DNA of 64,000 nt from Galbula dea (taxonomy: Eukaryota; Chordata; Aves; Piciformes; Galbulidae). The position numbers and the translations under genes were made by a program. Positions 35,801-50,000 of the stretch are shown in pieces. The stretch is from the NCBI GenBank assembly GCA_013399015.1, contig VWZX01009113.1:1284799-1348798 (forward strand), given 5' to 3'. The notes beneath the pieces are model-generated. The model was not told where the DNA came from, searched no databases, and saw only the letters and a list, made by a program, of their open reading frames with translations. The number at the start of each line of letters is the position of its first letter. Positions within the stretch are counted from its first letter, which is position 1.

Positions 35801-38800
35801 TGGATGTTCAGTTGCAGTGTGCACAAGAGAATGTTTTCAACTGGACAGGATTTTTCTGAGTATTACGTAAACATGTATAGGTAAAATCAGAGATGCTGTT
35901 TCCTTATATGCGTGCAGGTACTTTATTCTCTGTTCTCTTCCTTTTAATCATGCAGCCATGAGTGTATCATATGCTGTGATACTGCGTGATTAAGAGCAGT
36001 GTCCAAAAATTCTGACCCATCTTTAGATCCAGTGCTCTGTGTGGCTCATGTGAAGATATATGTAGACATAAAAACCACTCCTGGGTTCGTTAACCTGCGT
36101 CGTACTAGGCTTACTGCACCCCTGTGGTGCTGTTGTCCTTTGGGGGCTTAGCTGCTTGCTTTGGCTGTTGGAAGTTGTGCAGAAGGGCACTGTGTCAATG
36201 GCAGAGTGAACGTCTGTCCTCTTAACCTGCCTTTCTGCTCTCTTGCTAAACTAAAGCTGGACACTGGAAGCCAATATCCTGCTGTTTGAATTTGTTTTTT
36301 TCCCTTGCTGCATAGGGTAAAAAGGAAATATTCCCAAACAGACATTTTGGGATGAAGGGTTGGTTTGTTGTGTCTGAATGTTGGTATGACTGACTGTGGA
36401 GACAGGAGGAGGTAACTACTGGTGGACACTTTTAGGGCCTGTTTGTGGAAAATCTGTTTTATTAAAACAGTGGATCTAATAGTTGATCTAAGGGAGAGGA
36501 GGATTTAAAGAGAAAATGTGATTTCCGTCCTGCAGGAGTTTTGATTGTAATTTCAGACATAGAGGTAGTTCTCTTGACTTAAGTAACTCACATGCCTGAG
36601 TTTAAGCACGTTTGTTTGCAGAATGCTTTTGGCATTAAGAAACAGATGTTTTTAGTACAGTAAGGAACAATATGCAAAATAGGTTAAGTAGCATTTCTGT
36701 GCTAGTTGGATTATATAAGCTTTATGCAATTTTTTTAATTATAGAAATAATAGGACAGTGTTATTATGTAGAATGTCTTTTTGCATCTGTGGTGAGTTGA
36801 ATCTAAGTGGAAAAATGATCCAGTTAGTGATGCTTGGTATTTCTTAGTTACTATGCAGATTTAAAATACTAGCATTCAAGAGTAGTTTGGCTTTGAAAGT
36901 CTGTTCCTGAAAGCACAGTTAGTGTTGTACTTGAAGCCTGGATAGGTAAGCACACAGTATTTTTTTAAAAGAAAAAATGTGCAAGTAGTCTGATATGTTT
37001 TGTTTCTTTCAGAGGAAATGTTTTGGGCATTGGTGCTGTAAATGTAGTTTTCCAGGTTGGCAAACGTGCCTAGTTACTTGAGGCCAGAAATATTTTTTTG
37101 AGACACGTAACAAAAGGATGTTCAGCTACTTGCTTTGCAGCAGCATCTTTTAGAGCTGAAAGGTTGCAAACGAGTGAAATTTAAAATGTACAAAAACATA
37201 GGGTGCCAATAGTGTAGCATTTGCCAAAATATTGAGGTGTGATCAGTATCACAGTGGTGTGTTGGGTTTTGTTGAGGTTTTCTTTGTGTTTTTTCTCCCC
37301 CTTCTTTTTTTCCCCCTTTCTTTTGTTGGTTGCTTGGGTCTTTTTTGTTGTTTGAGTTTGTCCCAGTGTGGGGTTTGTTTTGAACAGTAGGGACATAATG
37401 CACTGTGCAGCCATCAGACTTATTAGTTCAAGGCTTCCAAATAGGTTCTTTCCTTCCATTTTAATATCAATGTATTTCTTCAAGTTATTTTGAGTTTTGT
37501 TCTTGTTTTATGGGGGTTTTTTTTTGTTTGTTTTTGTTTATTTTAAACTTTTATTTAAAAGCAAAGATAATTCACCATTTCGTGATTTTTCCTGGACTAG
37601 TAAATCATGTGCTGATATTCCCCTTCTGTTAGGGAATAACGTAGGCATAACATTTCCGTAAGGTGTGCTGTATAATCTTTAGCATATCTGTAACAAATAA
37701 AGCACTTCCGAGGTGCATTAACCAACTGCATATTCATAAAATAAATGTTTCAGGTGTGTGTGGTAAATTTGTGTAGTTCCAGCACTGCTGGACTAACTGC
37801 ATGTGCTTGTTGAAGGTTTTGTGTGTGTGAATTGAATGCACAGCCCTTCTGGGCTGCCAAACCCTCTGCACGAGTGCAGAGTGATTGTTTTGTAGATATA
37901 CAATGTATCTGGTGTGTGTGATGTTATTTGGGATTTATTGCTTAAGGAAATTACAGAGTGGGGTACAGGAAGATGTCAGCTTACACAAAGTTGTAGGTAC
38001 TTTCAGACTAGTTTAAAAAGCTCAAAGAACAGCCTTAGTGGAGTATGTATAGTTCGCAGGCTGCAGATTAATCAACCTGAACTTTAGAGCTACTAGTGCT
38101 ACCTTGCAGTTTGATAGCATGGTTATTTAAACTCAGCCAAAATATCATTGAGCTTCATAGATCCATAGAGAGGTCTGAGCTGTACTGTTTAAAAGGTACA
38201 GCATGTGTAGTAGTACAATTATCCCGTGGTTCTATGAATCAGATTTTGTGCTTTGATCAATAAGGTTAAGTATTTATATTATCTTTTGAAAATTGTACCT
38301 GTGTTTTAAAATTCACAAAATGTTTGTGGTTGGAAGGGGCCTCTGGAGGTCATCTTGCAACCCACCTGCACAAGCAGGACCACATAGAGCTGGTGGCCCA
38401 GGACCGTGTTCCGGTGGCTTTTGAGTATCTCCAGGGATGGAGACTCTACAACTTTTTTGGCAACCTGAAGTGAATTCATTATTCACTTTATCATTGATGG
38501 TTTAGGTATGAAATCAGTGTAATAGAACAATAATATATTTGTAATATTTCCCTCTGAAACATTTCTAATGTAGAAACGTAAGTACTCTTCAAACAGTTTC
38601 TGTAAACAGATGCGTAAGGAAGAACAGGACATTCACAGGAATGCTTCCAGTATTTTGAGACTTCAGTGTTTTTCAGCTTGAGATCATTTTGAGCCATATT
38701 GGTTCTTGCTGAAGTAGCATGCACTTAACGAGTTCTTCTATCTATTTGTCTAATATCCATATGAATTTTTAACATTCTCTGACATTAACACATGCAAATA

Positions 38801-41041
38801 TTTTTTGTAATCTAATTGTACAGTGTCAAACAGGGAACACTTACTGAATGGAAAACAACCTTCTTTTATCTCTTTTAAAAGAATTACACTCCTCAAGGCT
38901 TGAAAACTCTTGCTACCACAGTCCCTTCCCTTTTCACCTCATTTGAGCTGTTCTTGCTGATTTATACCTCCTTGGATATTTTAGTCACTCGGAAGCATGC
39001 AGTATATTCTGCAGTGCAGTTTTCAGAGTTTCTTTTGTGGGAGAAAAATCTTATTTTAATGTTAAAGTCATAAATGTCTTTCAAAACAATGCTGACTAGT
39101 TTGTGGTTTGTTGTTTATTTGTGTGTGGGTTTTGTTTTGTTTTTATTTTTAAGCCTAAACTGTATAGGTCTGTAATTGAAGATGTCATCAATGATGTCAG
39201 AGAAGTTTTTCTGGATGAAGGAGTGGATGAACAAGTTCTTCTGGAACTGAAAACAGTAAGTTGCAGCTTAGAAGTTTTTTCAGTAGACCAGTACCTCAGG
39301 TGGTTTTTTGTTCTGCTTACTGTTGTACACAGTGAAAACACTCATTTTCAGGTAGCTAAGCTTTGTATTAATCTGTGTATCTGTAGCCCCGTATAATTTG
39401 AATTACACTGCTGTATAGAGAGATCTGCTCACCTTGTTTACTTTCCTTAATTTGTCATGTCAAACTTGACCTAAACTAACAGCAGGCATCTGAATTCAGT
39501 GTTATTTTGGTCCACAAATGTTATCTTGATAAAAAAGGGGCGAATATGTCTATTTTAGAGTCAAACAATTCTTAAGCTTTCTCCGCAGGAAAAGAAAATT
39601 CCTGCTCTAGTTAATGTTTTTGGTTTTTTTCTGGAGGAGTTGCATTTTTAGAAGCAATGTCAGATTTTTGCAGGTATGGATTGTGGTTTGCAGGAGTATT
39701 GTTTTTGGGGGTGGTATGTAATAAATTGCACTGTGTGCAGCACCCTTTTCTGAAGCTCTTGGTTTCATAATTGTTTTACATACGGGGGTTTGAACTGTTC
39801 CCAAGGGTCCAAAAGAAAGGCACGTTGTTGACCTGAGCTTTAAGGGTCTCCTCTGGCTTTCTTCATATTTTTCCTGAATAAGAGAAACCCTTTCTATCTT
39901 TTCTCTTTTGAAGAAATTATGAATAAAGTAAAAGGAAACTGGAAATGTAGGTGCCTGCTTATCTCAGCTGTTGAATAAGGACTCCTTTATAAAGTGCAAC
40001 ATCCTGCACTCCCAGTATTTTTCAAGTATGAAAAAATGAATGGAATGGAAATAAGAGTTTTGAGTTTGGCTAGGTAGAACAAAATGAAGACTTTTTTTCT
40101 AGGAAACCATGACATGGCCTCTTGGAAACAGAGTGTGCACTGTAAGAAAAGCAGCTCGGTGTTTGTCACAGCTGTGTCCTGCAAATGATAACAGAAAAGA
40201 GATAAGAAGGAAAATGAAGTATTGAAGAGGAAGGCTTAGGGAGACCTAAAACAGGATTTGAAATCAGGAGTCCCGGGTACCTGTAGTCTTTTTTGACTCT
40301 GATGTAATATGGAATACTTGGGTTGCTGTCTTTTTGCAAGAGCTGGTTTGGGGTTTTTTTTGCATCTGTGGCTTTTCTTGGGAGACATGTCAGCTGGCCT
40401 CAAGAACTGGAGGACTGGAGAAGTTGAATTTGGTATTGTAATAGAAAGTTTGTAAATGCTTGTATGAACGCATTATCTTGGGTATACTGGTAGTTGAAGA
40501 GTGTTATGAGGCAGTAATCTTCAAGCAACTTCTGTTTTGGACTCCCAAGAAGAAATGGCTTGAGGAAAGCTGTAATAAAGAACTGGTTTTGTGATTTAAG
40601 AGGTAAGAAATAAATAAGGTAGAGAAGTGAAAATTTGAAGGCTAATTTAACATTACCAGTTGATCTATTCATGCTTCTATTCATGATTCTATGAATCTTC
40701 CATACTTGGAAGAAAAAGAATGTTAAAGCTTCAGCTTGGACTGACAGTTTTTTAAGCAATGTTTAGTTCCTCTTCTTAAAACGTTACCTCTGTGGGAGTT
40801 ACCTCTTCAGTTTGTATTTGTCTAAAGGCTTTTTGGGCAAAGTGGGCTGCACAGGATGGACAGTGAAAACAAAGTCAGTTTTGGAGTACTGTCTTTATAT
40901 TGGTACAAATCCTGTAGAGTAAAATTTGTACACAGATTTCTCTTTCCTTTTCCAAACTAGCTGTGGGAGAACAAGCTGATGCAGTCCAAGGCTGTAGATG
41001 GTTTCCATTCAGAAGAGCAGCAGCTTTTGTTGCAGGTGCAA

Positions 41042-41073
<32 letters not shown>

Positions 41074-44000
41074 CCACCACCATCACACACAACCTCAGCC
41101 GCCGCAGACTGTGCAGCAGCAGTCTCAGCCACAACAGGTCCTTATTCCAGCATCCCAGCAAGGTCAGACTTAATCTCTAATCTCTCTGGCAAAAAACTCT
41201 CAAGTTAGACCAACTCCTTAGCAATATTCTAAAACTAGGGTAGGATTTTTATCTGATGGATAACTTTGTGTCTATGTTAAACTTTGTCTCTACTTACCTC
41301 TATTTAATGGGTCGAGAGAGCTGAGTTGATTAAAAATATCTCTGTTTTTGTGTCAAATCATGTTCTTCAGAAGATTTTTGAAAAGCTGAATTCTCTTCTT
41401 GGGCTTCTACTATGTAACTTATGTTTCTAGAATATGTGACTTTCAGATTCTGCTAAAAATCCCGTTAGCAGCTCTGTAATTTTAAGCCAATATATCTATG
41501 CAGTTGGCAATTTAGTCATGAGGTAGTAATGTCATTAGGAGCAAATTACTTTTGAAAATATATTGTTTAGCATAAGTTGATGTTAGGATGTGAAAAATAC
41601 TTTTGTAACAGTCAGAGTAGTAGGAGACATTTTCTCATGGTAGAACAAGTTTCAAATGAACACCATAATGGCTGGGTATTTTTGATGTCTTAGAAGGTTG
41701 CACACTGTGTGGGTGGAGATGTTCAAGGTATATTTTAGCTGGCCATAACAGCACTGTTTCTAGTAATTATTGTTTTGTTTATTCTCCACTAATAATTTAA
41801 GGGAAACATTTTCACCAATTACATTTTCACCAATTACATTTTCACCAATTACATTTTCACCAATTACATTTTCACCAATTACATTTTCACCAATTACATT
41901 TTCACCAATTACATTTTCACCAATTACATTTTCACCAATTACATTTTCACCAATTACATTTTCACCAATTACATTTTCACCAATTACATTTTCACCAATT
42001 ACATTTTCACCAATTACATTTTCACCAATTACATTTTCACCAATTACATTTTCACCAATTACATTTTCACCAATTACATTTTCACCAATTACATTTTCAC
42101 CAATTACATTTTCACCAATTACATTTTCACCAATTACATTTTCACCAATTACATTTTCACCAATTACATTTTCACCAATTACATTTTCACCAATTACATT
42201 TTCACCAATTACATTTTCACCAATTACATTTTCACCAATTACATTTTCACCAATTACATTTTCACCAATTACATTTTCACCAATTACATTTTCACCAATT
42301 ACATTTTCACCAATTACATTTTCACCAATTACATTTTCACCAATTACATTTTCACCAATTACATTTTCACCAATTACATTTTCACCAATTACATTTTCAC
42401 CAATTACATTTTCACCAATTACATTTTCACCAATTACATTTTCACCAATTACATTTTCACCAATTACATTTTCACCAATTACATTTTCACCAATTACATT
42501 TTCACCAATTACATTTTCACCAATTACATTTTCACCAATTACATTTCATTTGAAAACTAAGACAAATACTACTGGGTTTTACTGCATATATGCTGTGTCA
42601 ACCTGTCACCTGCTAAATGCTTGAGTTTTTAGTATGCTGTTAAAATTATGGCATAAAATATGTATCTATTGTAGTCAGTCACAGACTTCAGTCTTTTTAT
42701 CAGATTTCGTGAATCAGAGCTGTGTTGTCATAGGCATAAAAGATAGGTGTGAGTTGATTTCCCCTCTGCCCCCCAAAAACTCCCAAAACACAACCTCTGT
42801 ATATTCAAACCAGAAGAGAACTAGCATGACAAGATCCTGTCATTGTAGCTTTTCCTTGTTGGTGTTTGTTGGGTTATAGGTTTTTTGTTTGGTTGGGTTT
42901 TTTTCTTCTTGCAGCACTTTGTACTTGGGCAGGACATAAATGAGTTTTGACCATTGGGATAAAATTTGTTTTGAGATTAAGACCCGTAAATAGAGTATGC
43001 ATGGCTTCACATAAGCTAGGTGTCTCAGCTTAAGTTACAGTCAGCAGACCCTGGAAAGTCTACTCACCAAGACCTATCTATAATGGTTTCTCAGGAGCTC
43101 TGCAAAGAGAGCGTGGCACAGCAGGATGCACAGGAAGGGTTAGTCACCCTACCACCTCAGGAGGTGGGCTCAATTGATAAGTCTTCTTCCACTTAGAAGG
43201 AGCTTAGCTGTGATGCCTACCCAGCAGAAAGCTAAGTCCTTTGTACTTGCCAGAATGAGTGCAGCAACCCAGATGGAGCTCCCATGAAAACATGCAGCCG
43301 TCCAGGTCTCAGGCTGCATGCAGGGGGTGCCTTTCCCTGGAAACAGATAACAGCAATGAGAACAACTACCTGAGATGTGACCAGGTGGATGATCTGCTCT
43401 GCCTTGTGGCATAGCTATGAGAGGAGGCAAAAAGGTTAAGGAGCATCAGGGAGTGTGAGAAAGAGACAGACTGGTGGAACCTTGCTCTTCTCTCCCTCAG
43501 ACAGAAACAGGAACAACCACCAGAAGAAAAACGGTATCAAGGAGATCCTGTATCCTCCCTCTGCCAGGCTGAAGGCAGTAGCTTAAAGGAAGGGAGTAAG
43601 TGGAGGCAAGTGCGCACTCAGGGCAGCAGAGGATCCCCTACCTTGCCTTCCTCAGTGCCTCTACAGAACAGGTATGAGGCTCTGTGGAAGGCCAGTCAAT
43701 GGAGGATGTAAAATACACATGATCTACACTAGAGGTGTTGTCAGGGACAGTAAGGGCTACACCTCGTATCAAGTCTACCTCCACGAGGAAGAAAAGGTGA
43801 GTTACAGTTGTAGGTGACTCACCTTTGAGGGGAACAGAGGGTCCAATATGGTGGACAGGTCCTCTTCCTAGAGAAGTTTGTGCCCCAGGTGAAGGACATG
43901 ACTAGGAAACTTCTTAGCTTGGTGCAGCACCAGACTATTATCCATTACTGCTCTTCCATACTGGTAGTGACAAAGCTGTAACACGTAGTCCAAAGGCAAT

Positions 44001-47000
44001 TAAAAGAGACTTTAGGGCCTTGGGAGGGATAGTAAGGGAATCTGGGGCACAGGTTATTTTTTATCTACTTCCAGCTGTGGCCAGTGACATTGGAAGAAAC
44101 AGATGGACCCAGTCGATTAATATATGGCCCCATGCCTGGTGTCACCACTGCAATTTTGGGTTTCTCTGAATAATGGGATGGACTGTGCAGCACCAGGCTT
44201 GCTGGTGTCAGATGAGATTCATCTTTTGCAAAGGGGGAAGAGAGAGTCCTTGCTCATGAGCTAGCAGGGCTCTTTGACAGAGCTTTAAACTAGACTTTGA
44301 AGAACAGGGATAACATCAGGCCTGCCCGTGACAAGCTGTAGGATGACAGGCCAAGGCTAGAAGCATGGAGTGCTATCAAGGGCCCTCAGACTGCTGGTAT
44401 GAGTCATGCTGGGTGCACTGGTGCACAATTGCAGTGGTATGGACCCAAGCCAGGGGATCTTGAGGTAATAGGAGCCTACAGGGAAACAACAGCCAGCCAC
44501 TTGAAATTAATTAAGGGGTATTCCTTTAAGAAGGTGACATTATTGACAGCCCAGCTTGAAGTGTCTCTGCATCAATGCACGTGGCACGGGCAACAAACAG
44601 GAAGAGCTGGAAGCTGTTGTGCTGCTAGAACACTTACCAGCTGGTTGCCATTACAGAAACTTGATGGGATGAATCCCACAACTGGAGTACAGCTATTGAT
44701 GGCTACAGGCTGTTTGGAAGGAACAGGCAAGGAGGAAGTGGCGGAGGGGTTGCCCTCTACATCAAGAAATGAATAGATTGTGAAGAGCTGCTAACTGAAA
44801 ATAGCGATGAGCAGGTTGAAAACTTATGGGTAAGAATCAGAGATTGAGGCAGCGGTCTGGGACCAGTACTGTTAAATATCTTCACCAGCAACATAGTAGG
44901 ATTGTACACTCAGTGGGTTTGCAGATGACGCCACCTGACGGATAGGATGTGATCCAGAAAGACTTAGGCAAGCTTGATCAGTGGACCTGTGAGAACCTTA
45001 TGAGGTTCAACAAGGCCAAGTGTAAAGTCCTGGACCTGGGTCGGGGTAGTCCCTGGTACCAATACAGGCTGGGAGATGGAGGGATTGAGAGCAACCCTGC
45101 CAAGAAGGAATTGGGGTGTACTACTGGATGAGAAGCTTGACGTGAGCTGGCAGCATGAGCTTGCCCAGAAGGCCACCTGAATCCTCGGTTGGATCCAAAG
45201 AAGTGTGGTCAGCAGGTTGAGTGAGCTGATTCTGCCTTTCTACTGTGCATTTCTGAGACCCTACCTGGAGTACTGCATCCAGCTCTGGAGCAGCACAAGA
45301 AGACATGGACCTGCTGGAATGGGTCTGGGGAGGGCCACAGAAGTGATCAGAGGGCGCAAGCACATCTACTGTGAGGACAGGTTGAGAGAGTTGGGGTTGA
45401 TCAGCCTGGAGAAGAGAAGGCTTTGGGTGGCCTTCCAGTACTTAAAGGAGACATAAAGAAAGATGGGGATAAAGTATTTAGTAGGGCCTGTAGCAATAGG
45501 ACAGGGGAAAAAGGAGGAAGTTTTTTACAGTGGGGGTGGTGAAACACTAAAACAGGTTGCCCAAAGATCTGGTAGGTACCCCATCCCTGGGAGTTTTCGG
45601 GGTCAGGTTGGATGGGGCTCTGAGCAACCTGATCTAGTTGAAGATGTTCCTGCTTATTGCAGGGACAATTGGAGTAGGTGACCTTTAATGGTCCCTTCCA
45701 CCCTAAACTGTTCTATGATTCTTGGCTGAGTAGCTGTGACTCTACTAATGAGATTTTTCTTTGCTAATACGGAGGTTCCTTGTCCTGCTGCTTTTGTGTT
45801 AGGGTAGAATAAGATCCTGCATATAGTACTACACTAAAACTGATTTATTGTTGCCCAGTGTTGTGGCTTGTGACTGAATGAGGGTGTGGAGGCTAAATGA
45901 AATTAGGATATCAAAGCACTTGAACCACAGACGTGGTTTTCTGAATTACTTGACTTCCCTGTTCCATGGGGGGATAGTGTAGTAGTTTCTTGCTTGACCT
46001 GGTGCAGTCCCAGAGAGGGATGGGGACCATCAGCATAGTAATTCCTGCTGTCCTGTGTGCAGTCCTCACAGATTTCCATGGGCTCTTTTCCCTGAAAGTT
46101 GGAGAGATTGCATCAGATCTTGGTGCAAGGTTGTGGGGCTTCCATCCCCAGAATCTTTTCCAGAAACTCAGTTATCCTCAGTATTCCTAAGTGTCTTTGG
46201 TGTCTAAATTTAGCTTGTATCTGGGGCTAAACTATAGCAGTTGCTTTATCACCTGATGATGCTTCTCCAGCGGAAGTGGAATCAGGAAAAGGAGAGAAGA
46301 CCCATGCGTTGAAGTAAAAACATTTAATGAAGCAACAAATCTGATACCAATGCCGATGTAAAGTTATACTTAGCCTATCAAAGGTACAGCAGTCACACTC
46401 AATGGGAAAGCAGTCCTTGAGAGTGGCAGAAGAAAGAGGAGCCCAAGCAGAAGATTTCCCTCTCTTCAGGAAACTCCTCCCTTTATACTAAACATGATGT
46501 TTATGGTATGGATTACAACTGTAGCCAACTCAGGTCACCTGCTATATCAGGCTCGAAACAGCAAATGGCCTGCAACCCATGGCTGGCCTATGATTCTGTT
46601 CCAGCAAAAGCAGGACACTTGATTGTAGGATTGGATGGAGAATACCTTGTTGATGATTATTGTGTTCAAATCGCTGTTGTTTTCCAGTTTGCTGTCACTG
46701 GTATTAGCACTGGCAACTTACTTGTTCTGTAGACTTGGACACTTTTGCACTTCTAGATGATCAACAAGTTGAGTGCAATAGTTCAGCTCTCTATTTCCTT
46801 TAGCACACTAAAACTATTTTGTTGTTGGGGCAGGTGATTGATCATAATTTATCTGCTGCTTCTGCATTAGAAGGATGGTGAAGATCACGAGCTTATGTGA
46901 AAAGCTATGCTACGTAGACCTAACTCAAGCTAACTGCTGCATCCTGTTAACGTTCTCTTTGTCTTGCAACAATCCTTGCTTAAGTCTGTTCTAAGAATTA

Positions 47001-50000
47001 ATCACTGTCAGCTGGTGTTTTTGGAGAGTTTTGATACTGGACATCAGCAAGTTTATCAACATTTTGCTGATACCTTTAATTTCACCTAAAGTTGCAGCAC
47101 ATAGCTGAAGCCCTTGGAAATAAGATCTGTAAAGCCAAAATAGCCATAATAGCCTCTCAGAGCTTCTGTTGTATATTGTTTTTAGAGTAGAAGTTAATAA
47201 GATCAGAGGCTGCTCATTAGCTGGTTTTGTTTTGAAGCTCAGTTGATGTTTGAGAGATGCTCCTTCTACGTTTTTCTGACTTGGATGTTATTTTGGGCAG
47301 ACTGTGTCATTTTCATGAAGTGCTATGTTTCTGTTTCTAGCACCCCAGCAGCAGGTTATTGTGCCAGATTCCAAGCTGATACCACATATGAATGCATCAG
47401 GCATGGTAAGAAAAGCAGAAGCTTATACATGCATACCTGTCATTATGTAAGTTGTTTTGATTAAATTGTAAATACAAATCTAATATTAGTTATCAAATGC
47501 TTAAAAATAATTTAGGACATTTTAGTAAAGGTGTCTGCCATCCTTCTAGGTTTTGTTGCTGCACTGAAAATCTAGGAACAGTAATACAGAACTTTAGTTT
47601 TCATAACAAATATAGGACTTTTGTTGATCCTCTGCTTTAAATATGTTTAACCAAAACTCTTTTTTAAATCAGAAATTGGAGTACTGCTGATACAAATCTG
47701 AATGATGATATGCTTGTCATACACCACCACAATACTGAACAGATGCAAGCATACTGTATTTGCTAGATAGAGGAAGGGACATTAACTACTCTGAAACTTA
47801 AGCTTATGTCAAATGAGAGATTATGTAGCAATTCACATCAGTCTCTTTTTGATCGATCACATTAATTTGATTCACTAATTTTTGTAATAGCATATAAAAC
47901 TTGAGTCTGGTCAGACATGGGTTTCTTGCAGTTTTTATCTCTAGAGTTTAATTTTGATTGTCTTGCTTTGCTTTAAATGCTCTGGCTTAATCAAAACAAA
48001 CTACAAAAAATTGCTTACCAAGCAATAAAAAGAAGAGCTAATACAAGTTGAATGTGTATATTAAGACCAGAATCTGTTACATTCTTACTAATTGTGGTGA
48101 AAACATGTGAAACAAAGTTTCATGATCAGTCGAAGCTGCAGCAGCTTGCTTAGCCTTCACTTCTCCATTACCTGCTGAAATTACTATAGAGAAGAACCTG
48201 AACTTTGTTACTCAAACAGCATGGTTTACTCACAGGCCAAGAGCACATTGCTATCTACTTTTTTGTTACATGTTTTACAGCCATTTCCATGTGATTTGTA
48301 ACTGTCCAAGTCCAACAGTTAAACTTTTTTTTTTTCTCTTTGAGTTAGATCTTTTTAATGGGTATAGCAGAAATGAGTATGCCAAGCTTTTAAAGCTCTG
48401 CTACTGTCAAAATGTAGATGAATTGTATACTGCAGAAGACTACTGTTCACTAAATAGGTACAGAATCAATTTGGAATTATCGTGTGTGTTTATTAGAAAC
48501 ATTTCTGTTGGTATTAAAGAATGGATCTGACAGACCTTGACTGGCTTGGAAGGCAGAGAGTGATGGGATTTCTTATATGCAGGAAGTATGTGGTCTACCC
48601 AGAAAAAAAGTTTAAATCCTTTCAGCAGCAAAGAGTAATCAGCCATGTTCCGTTATAGTGGGGGAGGGGAGACTTTTCGTTCGCCCCTTGAAATGCAGAG
48701 GCTGCTGAAGAAGTCCATCTCTCTCTGCAGTTTAAGCCTTAACACATATTTTTGTGTTTGGAGCTCCCATAATTGTGCTAGAATTCAGTTTCCTTGTAAG
48801 TTCAAATCATTACCCATTGAGAGTCTTCAGCTTGCTTTTCTAACCAGCTGTATTGAGAGAAAAAATGAGTGGTTCTGTGAACTGTCAGTGCACTATATGC
48901 GTATAATCCCTCAAAACAGTTATGTCATGTGGGACTTGAAACTCAAATCATTTACAGAATGAGGAAAAGTGTGAACCTGATTACTGCTCTTTGTGAAAAC
49001 AAGACAAGTGAATGTGATCTTTGCTTCAGTACCTTATGTTTCTTCAAATTTGTAGGCCCATGTCTTTAGCTTCTTTGAAAAGTGCAAGTACAATTGCAAC
49101 AAGAGCAATGCAGTGTTGTACTCTTAGATCAGCAAAGGAGACGAGGAAAGAATCTGCTTAGCTTGCAGATAAACGAAGAAACCACATGGGACTGGGTTAA
49201 GATGTGATGTTTAGTGATTGTTGCTTCCATCTTCTTCCTATTAAGTAAGAAGGAAAATGTTTTTTATATGTGGTATAATGTACAGTTAAGATTAATGCCT
49301 GTACGTGAGTAGCTGCAGAAAGTTGTGTGCAAACATTGTAAACTGCAATAAAAAGGTACATATTTTCAAGCAGTATGTAGTGGGATGAAACACTGGCAAT
49401 AATGTCTGTGGTTAAAAAGCTTTTCTTGCATTTCAGAGTGCTGCAGCCACTGCAGCTACGTTGGCTCTCCCTGCTGGTGTCACTCCTGTTCAGCAGATAC
49501 TTACAAATTCAGGTAACTGTCTTAAGGTTGAGATCAAACATTGATTTTGAGGGTGCTTGGGAGGGGGAAGTTCTGGGATTTACTTCTCACTTTGTATTGT
49601 TAAAAAGCAGAACCTCAAAATCCCCCCTTAAAAGGTAGTGCAGTCTCTTCACTGGACTTGTAGTTCCTTTTGCACGGTGACGTAACAGTGGTGTGGGTTG
49701 GATTCTGTACAAGTTTTCCTCAACTCTGTACAGAGGAACATGAAGTGAGAAGGCAGGTGTTCCTGTCTGTCCTCTTGATGTATTTCTGAGCTTTGTGATG
49801 CATGATCTCAGCACAGATTCTAGACTGGTTATAAAAGAGCAGGATCACTTCAGCTGAGAAATCATAAGGTTTTTCATACCTGCTAAACATGCAAATGTTA
49901 TTTCCAATTTTGCTGGAAATGATAATTTTATTGTAGATTTATCTTTTTTAAATACTCTCATGCTGTACACTCTAAAATTTTATGAACAGCATATTTGATG

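Larger units (their letters stand above)
32331..39153 (+). other. GTF2A1: GTF2A1 intron 1
   Basis: Its GC-rich first kilobase belongs to the CpG island and holds a 41-C run. The rest is AT-rich, with a short GT/AT microsatellite near 34208-34232 and a CR1 fragment at about 38322-38468. No exon was recognised, although an alternative promoter is possible near 33075-33200. Confidence 0.85.
41163..47340 (+). other. GTF2A1: GTF2A1 intron 3
   Basis: Bounded by GTCAGA and TAG. It is the most repeat-laden intron here: a perfect 15-bp minisatellite (41806-42546), an internally deleted CR1 LINE (about 43070-45722) and a probable minus-strand LTR (about 46192-46740). Confidence 0.85.

Noticed and set aside
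41770..42624. 284-codon open frame of FSPIT repeats
   Set aside because: It exists only because the 15-bp tandem unit has no stop in any + frame; it lies inside GTF2A1 intron 3 and has no coding character outside the array.
44399..45681. Frames of 125, 60, 83 and 72 codons in GTF2A1 intron 3
   Set aside because: All fall inside the decayed CR1 element and are broken pieces of its ORF2 or out-of-frame readings of it.
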